NCBI RefSeq assembly: GCF_007860095.1
Contig: NZ_SJPT01000004.1
Span: 770,373-834,372, forward strand
Source of the DNA: Novipirellula galeiformis
GTDB lineage: Bacteria > Planctomycetota > Planctomycetia > Pirellulales > Pirellulaceae
Direction of reading: 5' to 3'
Length of the DNA: 64,000 bases
Shown here: one piece after another, positions 10,125 through 18,339 of the stretch
Numbering within the stretch: position 1 is the stretch's first letter
How the letters are laid out: each line of letters opens with the position of its first letter
Translations under genes and position numbers: made by a program
Notes under the pieces: generated by a model
Seen by the model: only the letters and a program-made list of their open reading frames with translations
Database searches by the model: none
What the model was told of the DNA's origin: nothing

Positions 10125-11342
10125 ATGAATCAGACTCACCATCCTGTTCGCGTCCTTGTTCTACGAATCGTGATCGGTGTATTCAGTAGCCTCATCGTTT
10201 GCGACAGCGTCCAAATCGGTTTCGCGGCCGACCCAGCGCTGCGGCAACGCCGTTTAACACTGCATGTCGTCGAACCACCGGTGTTTGAAGAAGAAGGTCC
10301 CGCGTCGCTGAAGCCCACCCCGTCTGCGTTCTCCGCCTCCATTGCTGCAACGTCGTCCATTCCTGCAACGTCGTCACCCGCTCCATCCGAAATCGCGACG
10401 CACGCGAATGCCCCTGAGACGACAACCGCTCCACCGTTAAGTCCCCGGTATGAATCGACGCTCACCCCGCTGCAACGCGAATTGATCGTCGAACGCCGCC
10501 AGATCAGTGAGTCCAGCCAGATCAGTGAACCGGAGCCAGCGGTTTCATTCAAAACCCTACTCAAAAGGGGCACCGAAACGAGTGACACCGAGACGAGTGA
10601 CAGTGAAACGAGTGGCAGTGAAACGAGTGGCAGTGAAACGAGTGGCAGTGAGATGAGAGCCACCGAGACGAGTGGCAGTGAAACGAGTGGCAGTGAGATG
10701 AGAGCCACCGAGACGAGTGGCACCGAGACGAGGGTTCATTCAGAGCCACCCGTGTTACCAAGTCGCCTTGAGCAGGGAGCAAGCCCGGTTCTGGTTCGTG
10801 TCGATGCACCATTGTCGCGGCCAAGCACCGTCACGGGAGGTGGCCAAGGTTCCGAAGTCGATCAAAACGCTTCATTGTTTGCTTTTGAGCCGATTGGAAG
10901 CTTGAACGCGGACGTCTCCATCGGGATAGCGGGAACCGACGCCGACGTTTTGCCAAGCAATCGCCCGGTCAACCGCATGCCTTCGCCGGAGACGATCTCG
11001 ATGACCGGTCAAGGTGAGGTTCAGAACTGGCAAACCGCCAGTCCGATGAGTTCCGTTAGTGCCCACCAACCCCTGTACTTTGAAGACGTCAATTTGGAGC
11101 GCTACGGTACGTCGAGAAACAAGCATTGCCAACCGATAATATCGGGTGCACGTTTTTGTTTTGATGCCGCGTCTCTGCCTTATCAAATGACGTTGCAGCC
11201 GCCGAGGATGAAGCATCGTTATCCTCATGCCTTCGAAGCGGGGCGGTTTTGCCGCCGCGAGTCGACGAGCTTACCCTGGGACCGCGACGCCAGCCTCGCC
11301 GAGGCCGTCGCGATCTTAGGCCTAATCGCCCTGATCCCTTAA
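10125..11342 (+). CDS. Secreted planctomycete protein with C-terminal 'ERYG' domain and Ser/Thr/Glu repeat
   Basis: I take the ATG at 10125 (MNQTHHPVRV...) rather than 10062: it has AGGA six bases upstream and is followed at once by a signal peptide (hydrophobic VLVLRIVIGVFSSLIV, small residues near 'FAADP'). About 405 residues. The middle is proline-, serine- and threonine-rich and disordered, and includes 'SETSGSETSGSE' repeats. The C-terminal 90 residues carry 'YFEDVNLERYG', then 'SGARFCFDAASLPYQM' and a closing hydrophobic 'AILGLIALIP', the pattern of a family found in planctomycetes with no known function. Probably exported or envelope-associated. It is divergent from the giant surface protein gene, which hints at a shared surface role, but that is inference. 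Confidence 0.8.
   Translation: MNQTHHPVRVLVLRIVIGVFSSLIVCDSVQIGFAADPALRQRRLTLHVVEPPVFEEEGPASLKPTPSAFSASIAATSSIPATSSPAPSEIATHANAPETTTAPPLSPRYESTLTPLQRELIVERRQISESSQISEPEPAVSFKTLLKRGTETSDTETSDSETSGSETSGSETSGSEMRATETSGSETSGSEMRATETSGTETRVHSEPPVLPSRLEQGASPVLVRVDAPLSRPSTVTGGGQGSEVDQNASLFAFEPIGSLNADVSIGIAGTDADVLPSNRPVNRMPSPETISMTGQGEVQNWQTASPMSSVSAHQPLYFEDVNLERYGTSRNKHCQPIISGARFCFDAASLPYQMTLQPPRMKHRYPHAFEAGRFCRRESTSLPWDRDASLAEAVAILGLIALIP
10566..10735 (+). repeat. 15-bp coding minisatellite
   Basis: Repeats of about 15 bp (such as acgagtggcagtgaa) encode T/S-E-T-S-G blocks with interspersed 'EMRATE' variants. The unit is a multiple of three, so copy-number change keeps the frame and would only lengthen a disordered linker. 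Confidence 0.85.
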
Positions 11343-11433
11343 TCACAGCGATCACCTGGCTGCACGGAGGTGTGGTTGCAGGGACAGGCACTTTTTGCTT
11401 ACTCGATGCATTCCAACTCATCCAGAATCGCTT

Positions 11434-11637
11434 GCGCAACAACACGCGTCACGCCGGTGCCAACCCAATCAACCGATGGGCGTTAGCCCCGGTTCTGTTA
11501 GCGCAACAACACGCATCACGCCGGTGCCACCCCAATCAGCCGATGGGCGTTAGCCCCGGTTCCGTTAGCGCAACAACCGGGGCTAACACCTTGCGGCTAA
11601 TCGTGCGTGACGGAAACCGCAGCTAACGCCATTGGGC
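11434..11637. repeat. REP-type palindrome cluster with 67-bp tandem units
   Basis: 'gcgcaacaac' recurs at 11434, 11501 and 11568, a 67-bp period. Each unit carries the core 'gcgttagccccggtt', and the last is followed by the inverted core 'aaccggggctaac'. A further degenerate pair ends near 11635. The cluster lies just beyond the 3' end of the RAYT gene at 11665-12153, as expected of REP elements mobilised by it. Confidence 0.75.
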
Positions 11638-11664
11638 CGATGAAATCGCTGTGCGTTCACCTGA

Positions 11665-12153
11665 TCAATCAACATCGCGTTCCTTACGGTCTTGTGCCTC
11701 ACCAGCATAAAAGATGACACGTTCTAATTCGTCTTCCGTGTTGACGCATTGCCAATCGCCACCGACAGTCCAAACCGGACGATCGATGAAAATCGGCCAT
11801 CCTTCGCGAATCACCCGCGTGCAATTTGCTTTGATCTGATCTCTCACCTTCGCTCCGTTGTATCCCAATGCTGTGACAACGATATGGACGTGGGTCGTTC
11901 GAGGGTTCGCTTTCCAGAGCTTCCAGTCACGAACGTTGCAAAACCGTTCGATTTCGGCTTTCACCGCGGAACGCTTGTTTTCGTCGATCAAAACGACGGC
12001 ATGTTTCAAGCGATCGCGATGCCAGCGTTCCAAACGTGGCTGAGGGGCTTGCGTCCCTTTTCCACGCGAACGCCACCAACGCACATCACCCTGCAAGAAG
12101 GTTCCATAGACAGTGAACGTAATGAAATAACCCAGTGGTCCATCATCATTCAT
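11665..12153 (-). CDS. REP-associated tyrosine transposase (RAYT, Y1/HUH family), copy 1
   Basis: A 162-residue protein of the IS200-like Y1 transposase superfamily. The HUH metal-binding pair is in 'TTHVHIVV' (His88, His90) and the probable nucleophile is in 'ERVIFYAGEAQD' (Tyr149). The start 'GYFITFTVYGTFLQGD' is typical of single-domain RAYTs in planctomycetes. Such enzymes cut single-stranded DNA at palindromic REP hairpins. In support, the gene is bracketed by palindromes with the core gttagccccggtt at 11434-11637 and 12178-12273, and more copies lie elsewhere in the window. It appears intact, with no frameshift seen. Function as a REP mobiliser is inferred from family and context. Confidence 0.8.
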   Translation of the reverse strand: MNDDGPLGYFITFTVYGTFLQGDVRWWRSRGKGTQAPQPRLERWHRDRLKHAVVLIDENKRSAVKAEIERFCNVRDWKLWKANPRTTHVHIVVTALGYNGAKVRDQIKANCTRVIREGWPIFIDRPVWTVGGDWQCVNTEDELERVIFYAGEAQDRKERDVD

Positions 12154-12177
12154 GCGAACATACTCCGTGCAAAAATC

Positions 12178-12273
12178 AGCCGCTTGGGCGTTAGCCCCGG
12201 TTCCGTCGTCTCCGGTTTCTTCAGCCTCGTCCCAATCCTCAACGGGAACCGCGGCTAACGCCGTACGGCTAAT
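12178..12273. repeat. REP-type palindrome upstream of RAYT copy 1
   Basis: 'gcgttagccccggttccg' is followed about 50 bases on by 'cgggaaccgcggctaacgcc' and 'cggctaat', an imperfect inverted repeat of the same family as 11434-11637. It sits about 25 bp upstream of the RAYT start. Confidence 0.7.
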
Positions 12274-12644
12274 TTGAGATCAGGATTTGGCTCCTAATTC
12301 GCCCTCGATTCGTTGGCGTTCTCGCTCGATCATTATAATTCACCCGTCATGGTGATGTCTCGCATGCTTAGGCCACCACGACATCTGGATTTTATTGCAA
12401 CGGGATGGCGATGCCGCAATTGCCGCCGAGCGGATGTCTTCAAGCAACTGAACGCTTGGGGACACAGCACATTCCTTAGTGGGATGGGCTGCAGGGACAG
12501 AGTATTCCTTGGGGCGGGACGCCATTGCGACCTGTTTTGGTAGCGCTCGCGGCGCGGGGGCGTCCGGTTGCGCGGGCCAAACGTTTGTTGAGCGACCAAG
12601 CAATCTTGAGACTCGGCCACATCGGCTTTCGATTAGGGTAAATT
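12274..12644. other. Gene-free stretch
   Basis: I see no supported gene. The stretch contains 'cagggacag' (12492-12500), a short phrase that also occurs near 11379, 14223, 15530 and 17222 and may be an element-end relic. Open frames on the minus strand show no recognisable protein features. Confidence 0.4.
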
Positions 12645-12775
12645 AAGCAGGTAGGCAGGAGTCTTTCGGTAGATTAGCCGTTTTGGCGTTAGCCCCGGTT
12701 CTGTTAGCGCAACAACCGGGGCTAACGCCCAAGCGGCTAATGGGATTTCACCCAATCATTCCTGCCTCCCTGCTT
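12645..12775. mobile_element. MITE-like element with nested REP palindrome, copy 1 (131 bp)
   Basis: The ends form terminal inverted repeats: aagcaggtaggcagga on the left and tcctgcctccctgctt on the right (15 of 16 positions pair). Inside is a complete REP hairpin running from 'ttagccgttttggcgttag' to 'ctaacgcccaagcggctaa'. A second copy with the same ends lies at 39385-39502. No coding capacity. It is followed within a few bases by a fragment of dispersed repeat X (about 12784-12845). Confidence 0.7.
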
Positions 12776-12852
12776 AGTGCTGCATGTCGAAAAATAACCA
12801 TCTGACGCACCTGAGAACAAACTTTTGATGGCTGGCACCAATTACGTCGTGC

Positions 12853-13190
12853 GGAGTGTGGACAGCTTTGAGTTCTCCCATGGCAGCCATGCGAGCGAGT
12901 TTGAAGGCGTCGTCACGGTCGGTTTTGCGTTTGACGTTGGTTCACCGCCAAGCTTCCTCGTTGGTGCTACAGACGAGAGTTTTTAGTCCCTGGCTTTGAG
13001 CCAAGTCATTGTTCCAGCCCGAAGGGCCACAAGCTTCCATGACGATGAGGTCAGCCTTCGCATCTTTAAAAATACTGGCGATGGTTTCCCGGTTGGTGGG
13101 CGTGGTGAGGAACTTGGATTTTCTGGTTTTGGAGTTGAAGAAGCAGGCAACGGAGTTGAATTTGCCGAGGTCCAATGCGAGAATCTTCAT
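12853..13190 (-). pseudogene. Decayed IS110-family transposase, N-terminal fragment
   Basis: From the ATG at 13188-13190 the frame reads 'MKILALDLGKFNSVACFF', the start of an IS110 DEDD transposase, with 'ADLIVMEACGPSGW' further on. After 'CSTNEEAWR' there is a TGA, and the same frame continues 'TNVKRKTDRDDAFKLARMA', again typical IS110. The stop therefore probably replaces the usual Trp (TGG to TGA). Similarity ends after 'GELKAVHTP', where a fragment of repeat X begins, so the C-terminal catalytic part is gone. Not functional. Confidence 0.8.
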
Positions 13191-13373
13191 TGTTGAATGT
13201 TCGTGGTTTTGGTGGGTGGAGTGAATGTGACCGGCAGCCGCACGCTGCCGAGATCACGGGTCCGAGTCGCCAGTTATTTTGAACGAATGACTCCCACCCA
13301 TCAAACTGCGGACTTACATGGATTCTTTATCCGACTGAATTACTCACACCAGCTACAAGCGCACTCAATAAGC

Positions 13374-13865
13374 ATGCTCCAGAAACCCGAACGCAAAACG
13401 ACAATCGCAGAACGACGAATGGATTTGCGCTACCCTGATTTGGGCGCTGCTTGCGCCGACATTGTTCGATTGCGTGAAGGCGGCTACGAACTGGTTGGCA
13501 CTTGGAGCTTCGCCCAAATTCTCGATCACCTGAACATGTCCATGCAGATGACAATCGACGGTGCGGAATTCACGTTTCCCGCCCTGTTGCGACCCGTGAT
13601 GAAACTGATGTTCATGCCTACGATGCGGAAGGGCAAGCCATCCAAACTTCGTGGCAAAGCCCCGAAACAACTTCAGCCCCCCCTCGATCTCGATGAAGAG
13701 GCCTGTGCAAACCGATTTTACGCACTTGCGGAAACCTTAATGGATCCCTCCACTCCATTTGTTACACACTATCCGATGCTGGGTCGACTCAATCGTGAAC
13801 AATGGCTCTTGATGCAACAATGGCACGCCGCCCATCACCTAAGCTTCGTCGTGCCCAATGCCTGA
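13374..13865 (+). CDS. DUF1569 / DinB-like four-helix protein
   Basis: About 163 residues from the ATG at 13374 (MLQKPERKTT...). The frame is open further upstream, but that part overlaps the IS110 end and looks non-coding. The sequence 'GTWSFAQILDHLNMSMQMTI' and the end 'LNREQWLLMQQWHAAHHLSFV' are the hallmarks of DUF1569 proteins of the DinB superfamily, whose histidines (HLN and HAAHH) can bind a metal. Enzymatic activity is unknown. It is the first of a row of plus-strand accessory genes and is followed at once by an attC-like hairpin, so it may be an integron cassette gene. No clear Shine-Dalgarno sequence. Confidence 0.75.
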   Translation: MLQKPERKTTIAERRMDLRYPDLGAACADIVRLREGGYELVGTWSFAQILDHLNMSMQMTIDGAEFTFPALLRPVMKLMFMPTMRKGKPSKLRGKAPKQLQPPLDLDEEACANRFYALAETLMDPSTPFVTHYPMLGRLNREQWLLMQQWHAAHHLSFVVPNA

Positions 13866-13895
13866 CCTTGCTCGCCTTTCATTCTTGTCCAACAC

Positions 13896-13993
13896 GGCGG
13901 ATAGCCATTCCGATGCATACGAGCGGCGAAGTCGCTTTTTTTTTAGCAATTGAGAATCTCGTGTCGTCGCCCCATGATCGGTGACGTTCTGCC
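13896..13993 (+). other. attC-like recombination site 1
   Basis: Downstream of the DUF1569 gene an imperfect inverted repeat pairs 'ccgatgcatacgagcggcga' (from about 13910) with 'tcgtcgccccatgatcgg' (to about 13980), with an unpaired G in the left arm. It ends in 'gacgttctgcc'. The left side has 'ggcggatag'. Long imperfect stems with extrahelical bases and a terminal GTT core are the attC pattern. No integrase gene is present in the window. Confidence 0.5.
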
Positions 13994-14348
13994 GGCACCA
14001 ATGGATTTGCAGTCACAGGGCTGCGCCGGTCTAGATGCTTTCCCTCCCCGCGTATGCATGCCAGGCCACGGTTATGTCGATGCGCGGTCGAATTAAACGT
14101 GGAGTACGCAGAGGAGCGGAGAATCGCGGAGGGTTGCGTCGGTCTTTGACTCCGTGATTCTCCGCTCCTCCGTTGCTCCGCGTTTCAACCTGATCGCCGT
14201 TAGTCGCGTTCCAATCGGCCCGCAGGGACAGAGCCTTTCTTAAGCGCGGTTGGCTATCGATCGGTCGAGATGCGTGAAACAAAGGTGTTAGGCTCCATGT
14301 CGAAAAACAACCATCTGACGCACCTGAGGACAAGGTTTTGATGGCGGG
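13984..14348 (+). repeat. Dispersed repeat X, 5' part (copy a)
   Basis: It begins at the GTT core of attC-like site 1 with 'gttctgccggcaccaatgg'. It continues through 'atggatttgcagtcacaggg', an inverted pair around 'ggagcggagaatc'/'gattctccgctcc', and 'caatcggcccgcagggacag', to 'gcgggcaccaatta'. Nearly the same sequence starts at 16983 and 19434, and the second half is shared with 15522. No coding capacity that I can support. Confidence 0.85.
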
Positions 14349-14548
14349 CACCAATTACGCCAATTATGTCCCGGTCCAGTCGTGAACTCAGACGAAGAAC
14401 AATGTTTCCTCGACTGCCATCGACTGAGGATCATCGTCGGCGCGATGGGGTGGATCGTGAATCGGCATTGGCAGAATGTTCGGCCTTGAGTTACTGTCGG
14501 TTGTTTCTGTGCTGCTCATGTGCAATCCGTTTCTGAAAAGGTGACTTG

Positions 14549-15298
14549 ATGACGACAACTGACGATGCCGCTTGGATGATTCGGCATCACGACGGACAGG
14601 TTCATGGGCCGTATTCGTTGCAAGCGTTGGTCGATGCTGCCCATGCCGGAAACATTGCTGAAGACTCTCAGGTAAACCACAGCACACACACACGTGGACA
14701 ATGGGTCGCAGCCAATCGCGTTCGCCCGATCGCAGCGGCAATGCAAACACGTAAGACAATCTCGCACCCAATAAACGATTCGAATCGTGAACCAGACCCG
14801 ATAGACCGAGGCGAGAACGACCCACCAGGAGTCGCTGTCCAAACGGAGGAGCATCCGCGCCGTCGACGGACAGACTTTCGATCCAACGTACCGACCACTC
14901 TCTTGAACGCTTGCTGGGGCTTGATTGACTTCCGGTTTCGGACTTTCGTAACCCCGTGGATCATCCGCATTTACTGGGGGTTCGCGGTCGTGGTCACGGT
15001 GCTATCACTGATTTTTGGTGCTGCGACGGTGGTCACCTACCCGGTTCGGTCCGTGATGCCTGAATTCTCCAGTGGTTCGCCATCCTTTTCAGCACCAGGA
15101 TATCGAAGCTCCGATTCGAGCAAAGGATTTCAGATACCCAAGAAGGTTGGCAAATTTGCTGCATTGATTCTCGGCTACTTCGTTAAAGTCGTGTTAGCGA
15201 TCATGTTCTTGATTACGATCCGGCTCATGCTTGAGTTTGGAATCGTGGTGTTCAACATCGCGGAAGACATTCGATCGATCCGCGATCAAACTGTCTAA
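14549..15298 (+). CDS. GYF-like domain plus DUF4282 membrane protein
   Basis: About 249 residues from the ATG at 14549; a TTG directly before it is also in frame, but AAGG at the right distance favours the ATG. Residues 1-60 ('WMIRHHDGQVHGPYSLQALV', 'HTRGQWVAANRVRP') form a GYF_2-like domain, recognisable by W-x-GPY-S and a closing W. After an acidic/basic linker, residues 115-250 carry 'DFRFRTFVTPWIIRIYWGF' and two membrane segments (VVTVLSLIFGAATVVTY and VVLAIMFLITIRLMLEF) ending in 'VVFNIAEDIRSI', the DUF4282 pattern. Probably an inner-membrane protein with a cytoplasmic N-terminal domain; role unknown. No attC-like site was seen directly after it. Confidence 0.75.
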   Translation: MTTTDDAAWMIRHHDGQVHGPYSLQALVDAAHAGNIAEDSQVNHSTHTRGQWVAANRVRPIAAAMQTRKTISHPINDSNREPDPIDRGENDPPGVAVQTEEHPRRRRTDFRSNVPTTLLNACWGLIDFRFRTFVTPWIIRIYWGFAVVVTVLSLIFGAATVVTYPVRSVMPEFSSGSPSFSAPGYRSSDSSKGFQIPKKVGKFAALILGYFVKVVLAIMFLITIRLMLEFGIVVFNIAEDIRSIRDQTV

Positions 15299-15521
15299 AC
15301 GAATCTTATTTGTGTTTGAACCAAGCGTTCCTGTGTTCGGAGTTTTTGAACTCCGTGGCGTCTTCCGGACCGAAATCGATCGAACTCAAGAATCGCGAAG
15401 GCAGAAGGAGATGGAAGCAAACCCTATCCGTGACTCATGTTTTTTTCCATCGTTTTAAACCAAACCAGTTGAATCATTTCCTCCTGATAGGACTGGACAG
15501 CATCCAAGCGGCCGCCAATGA

Positions 15522-16045
15522 GAGGCCCGCAGGGACAGAGCCTTTCTTGAGCGCGGTTGGCTATCGCTCGGTCGAGATGGCGTGAAACAAAGGTGTTAAG
15601 ACTCGATATCGAAAAGCAACCATCTGACGCACCTGATAACAAAATTTTGGTGGCTGGCACCAATCCCGGCACTGCTATGGCCAGGAAAACAAAACCATTC
15701 GTCGGCGCCGGTCGATTCATCTTCACCACAGGATGCGAACCGCCACAGTCGATCACTGCGCCGCCGAAGCCATCATCGTCGGTATCGATCTCAGCGGAGT
15801 CAACACAGGCACCACGATCCAATGTCAATGAGCAAGTCGCTACAAGTCGCTCGCGTTTTCGATCATTCTCCGAGAGTCCCACGCTGGGCGTCATCCTTTG
15901 CTCCAATCTCAACACGAAGATCGCCGCCTCCTCCCACATGCTCTCGAGTGATCTAAGGCAAACAGCTTGACTCACCCGGTGGTATTAAGTCAACTCTTGC
16001 GATACCACCCGACTGAGCAAGGGTAAAAAGAATCGTTACCCACCA
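15522..16045 (+). repeat. Dispersed repeat X, 3' part (copy d)
   Basis: From 'ggcccgcagggacagagcc' to 'aagaatcgttaccc' this matches 17213-17748 almost throughout. Shared pieces include 'cattcgtcggcgccggtcg', 'tcatcgtcggtatcgatctc' and 'atgctctcgagtgatctaag'. Open frames on either strand show indels and no recognisable protein, so I regard it as non-coding. The stretch 15299-15521 before it shows no gene. Confidence 0.85.
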
Positions 16046-16060
16046 AAGGATTGACATCAG

Positions 16061-16900
16061 TTGAACAAAACTTCGACGGACGACGCCACCTACATAGAGC
16101 AGCTTGAAGACTACAAGACCGCGCTTATGGCGTATAGCTTGGGTCACGATAAACTCGACGGTGGCACCTCAATTAGGACCTATATCAATCGTAATACGCC
16201 CTCTGTCCGCAAGCTCGTTTGGCGTGCTGGCTGTGGGAAAACCATAACGGTGGGCCCACCGGCAATGGTTGGAGGCCTAATCATGCGCAACGTCGACCCA
16301 TTCGGCTGCATTTTTGAGGGCCCGTACGGAATGAACATGACGTCAGTGCTTTGTGACATGATTGACGAAACCGTCGGCGTAATCCAAGCCGGCGAACTCC
16401 GGCCGGAACCAAAACCAAAACCAAAATCGAACGCAACGCTGGCATCACCCAAATCCAATCGAAAGGTGTTTGTCGTTCACGGGCATGACAACGAGACGAA
16501 GCAAACCGTTGCACGATTCCTCGAGAATCTCGGGTTAGAGGCCGTAATCCTGCATGAACGCAGTAGCGGAGGGATGACCCTGATCGAGAAATTCGAGGAA
16601 CACTCGGATGTTGCATATGCGGTTGTGCTGATGACGCCCGATGATTTGGGGGCCGCAAAGGCCAAGGTAGACAAACTAAACGCTCGCGCACGGCAGAACG
16701 TCGTGTTTGAATTGGGCTATTTCATGGGTAAACTTGGACGCAAACATGTTGCGGCGATCCTTCGTGGTGACATTGAACGACCATCGGACTATGACGGGAT
16801 CGTTTACATCGCTTACGACTTCAACGATGGCTGGAAGTTACTCCTGGCGAAAGAGCTCAAGGAAGCAGGGCTTGACGTAGATCTCAACGAAGCCATGTAG
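16061..16900 (+). CDS. TIR-like nucleotide-binding effector protein (CAP12/Pycsar-type TIR)
   Basis: A 279-residue protein starting at a TTG (16061), with AAAGGA about ten bases upstream; no better ATG is in frame nearby. The C-terminal half (from about residue 135) starts 'KVFVVHGHDNETKQTVARFL' and has 'HERSSGGMTLIEKFEEH', 'AVVLMTPDDLG' and 'RQNVVFELGYFMGKLGR', the features of predicted nucleotide-binding TIR-like domains (PF10137). In characterised members of that family (CBASS and Pycsar effectors) the TIR domain degrades NAD+ when a nucleotide signal binds. The Glu in 'VVFELGYFMG' is at a conserved position. The N-terminal 110 residues are not recognised and are joined by a Pro/Lys linker (EPKPKPKSN). 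No cyclase is adjacent. Probably a defence gene carried as a cassette; the trigger is unknown. Confidence 0.8.
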   Translation: MNKTSTDDATYIEQLEDYKTALMAYSLGHDKLDGGTSIRTYINRNTPSVRKLVWRAGCGKTITVGPPAMVGGLIMRNVDPFGCIFEGPYGMNMTSVLCDMIDETVGVIQAGELRPEPKPKPKSNATLASPKSNRKVFVVHGHDNETKQTVARFLENLGLEAVILHERSSGGMTLIEKFEEHSDVAYAVVLMTPDDLGAAKAKVDKLNARARQNVVFELGYFMGKLGRKHVAAILRGDIERPSDYDGIVYIAYDFNDGWKLLLAKELKEAGLDVDLNEAM

Positions 16901-16992
16901 GTGGGTAACCATGCCATCCACCGAAGGACGGCATCGCGCGTTTACGAATGGAAAATCGAACCACCGTCCTCGGTGATGGCGACCGTTCTGCC
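16901..16992 (+). other. attC-like recombination site 2
   Basis: Directly after the TIR gene stop: 'gtgggtaaccatgccatcc', then 'caccgaaggacgg', pairs with 'ccgtcctcggtgatggc' further on, with an unpaired A and an unpaired C in the left arm. It ends in 'gaccgttctgcc'. Outer R-like boxes would be ggtaac and gttctgcc. Geometry and extrahelical bases match attC; the core is not the canonical GTTRRRY. Confidence 0.55.
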
Positions 16993-17748
16993 AGCACAAA
17001 TGGATTTGCAGTCACAGGGCTGCGCCCGTCTAGATGCTTTCCCTTCCCGCATATGCATGCCAGGCCACGGTTATGTCGACGCGCGGTCGAATTAAACGCG
17101 GAGTACGCAGAGTTGCGGAGTATCGCGGAGGGTTGCGCCGGTCTTTAACTCCGCGATTCTCCGCTCCTCCGTTTCTCCGCGTTTCAACCTGATCGCCGTT
17201 AGTCGCGTTCCAATCGGCCCGCAGGGACAGAGCTTTTCTTGAACGCGGTTGGCTATCGCTCGGTCGAGATGGCATGAAACAAAGGTGTTAAGACTCGATA
17301 TCGAAATGCAACCGCCTGACGCACCTGATGATAAAATTTTGATAAAAAAATTGGTGGCTGGCACCAATTCCGGCACCGCTATAACCATGAAAACAAAAGC
17401 ATTCGTCGGCGCCGGTCGGTTCATCTTGACCAGAGGATGTGAACCGCCACAGTCGATTACTGCGCCGCCGAAGCCATCATCGTCGGTATCGATCTCAGCG
17501 GAGTCAACGCAGACACCACGGTCCAATGTCGGTGAGCGGGTCGCGACAAGTCGCTCGCGTTCTCGATCATGCTCCGAGAGTCCCACGGTTGGGCGTCATC
17601 CTTTACTCCAATCTCAACACGGAGATCGCCTCCTCCTCCCACATGCTCTCGAGTGATCTAAGGCAAACAACTTGACTCACCCGGTGATAACAACTCAAAT
17701 CTGGCTATACCACTCGACTGAGCAGGGGTAAGAAGAATAGTTATCCAA
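16983..17748 (+). repeat. Dispersed repeat X, most complete copy (b)
   Basis: About 765 bp, starting at the core of attC-like site 2 and ending near 'gaatagttatcc'. It contains both the 5' part shared with 13984 and 19434 and the 3' part shared with 15522. The next gene starts 70 bp further on. The element carries no supported gene and could itself be an ORF-less cassette. Confidence 0.85.
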
Positions 17749-17819
17749 CTCAAGCATGGCATCGAATCGTATTCGCCACACTTCACACTTCCCCTAACAA
17801 CAGGAACTGGCATTCGAAC

Positions 17820-18170
17820 ATGGGCATCATCGAGAATGCACGCGACATTGCAGACCTCGTCAAAAAGTACAATGATCAGGACCTGTATGCACGTATCGTC
17901 GAGTTGAGGGAAGAGATTCTTGCCATTCGAGAGGAGAATCTTGAGTTGCGAGAAGCGGTAAGGAAGCTCACGGACTCAGTGGCCGTGAGCGCAGAAATTG
18001 AACGTCAAGGAAACTGCTACTACCGAAAAGACGACACGGATCGTCAGCATCCATTTTGCCTTACTTGCTGGGACTACGAGCGTAAACTCGTTGGCTTAAT
18101 CTTAGCGCCTCGGTACGGTGGTGGGAGATCAATAAAATGTGGGGTTTGTGAGTGCAGGGCCAAGAGCTAG
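17820..18170 (+). CDS. Small coiled-coil / zinc-ribbon protein, unknown function
   Basis: A 116-residue protein with ATG at 17820; AGGAA lies about 15 bases upstream, so the ribosome site is weak. Residues 1-50 ('MGIIENARDIADLVKKY', 'ELREEILAIREENLELREAV') form an amphipathic helix and coiled coil. The C-terminal half has 'HPFCLTCWDYERK' and 'IKCGVCECRAK', two Cys pairs that look like a zinc ribbon. I recall similar small proteins from accessory regions of many bacteria, with no assigned function. Nucleic acid or protein binding is only a guess. An attC-like site follows directly. Confidence 0.7.
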   Translation: MGIIENARDIADLVKKYNDQDLYARIVELREEILAIREENLELREAVRKLTDSVAVSAEIERQGNCYYRKDDTDRQHPFCLTCWDYERKLVGLILAPRYGGGRSIKCGVCECRAKS

Positions 18171-18284
18171 CAGCGGAGAGCGGTGGAGTGCACCGGAGCA
18201 GGTGTGCCCCCGCTCCGGTGGTTGCCTTCGGCATTTTGCCACCTCCGCTCCGCCACCCCTGCCCGGTGATGCCGGGTGTTATCC
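18171..18284 (+). other. attC-like recombination site 3
   Basis: Left arm 'gtgcaccggagcaggtg' pairs with right arm 'cctgcccggtgatgc', again with an unpaired A. The internal hairpins 'caccggagc'/'gctccggtg' and 'ggtggttgccttcggc' lie between. It ends in 'ccgggtgttatccgg'. Very similar to the site at 18831, so the gene between them (18340-18780) is bounded by two related sites. Confidence 0.6.
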
Positions 18285-18339
18285 GGCTTAAGTGCATCCA
18301 ACTTCGCTTCGCTCTTACTCGCAAGCAAGGAGCTTCAAC

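Noticed and set aside
10136..10824. Minus-strand open frames opposite the ERYG-type gene
   Set aside because: They mirror the 15-bp repeat and the biased composition of the real gene; no domain or ribosome site.
13236..13373. Upstream extension of the DUF1569 gene to 13197
   Set aside because: The extra 59 residues overlap the IS110 end, have no family match and no ribosome site.
15424..17586. Related minus-strand frames in repeat X (183 and 164 codons)
   Set aside because: They align with each other only because the DNA is repeated; one has a seven-residue insertion and the ends differ. No protein family is recognisable.
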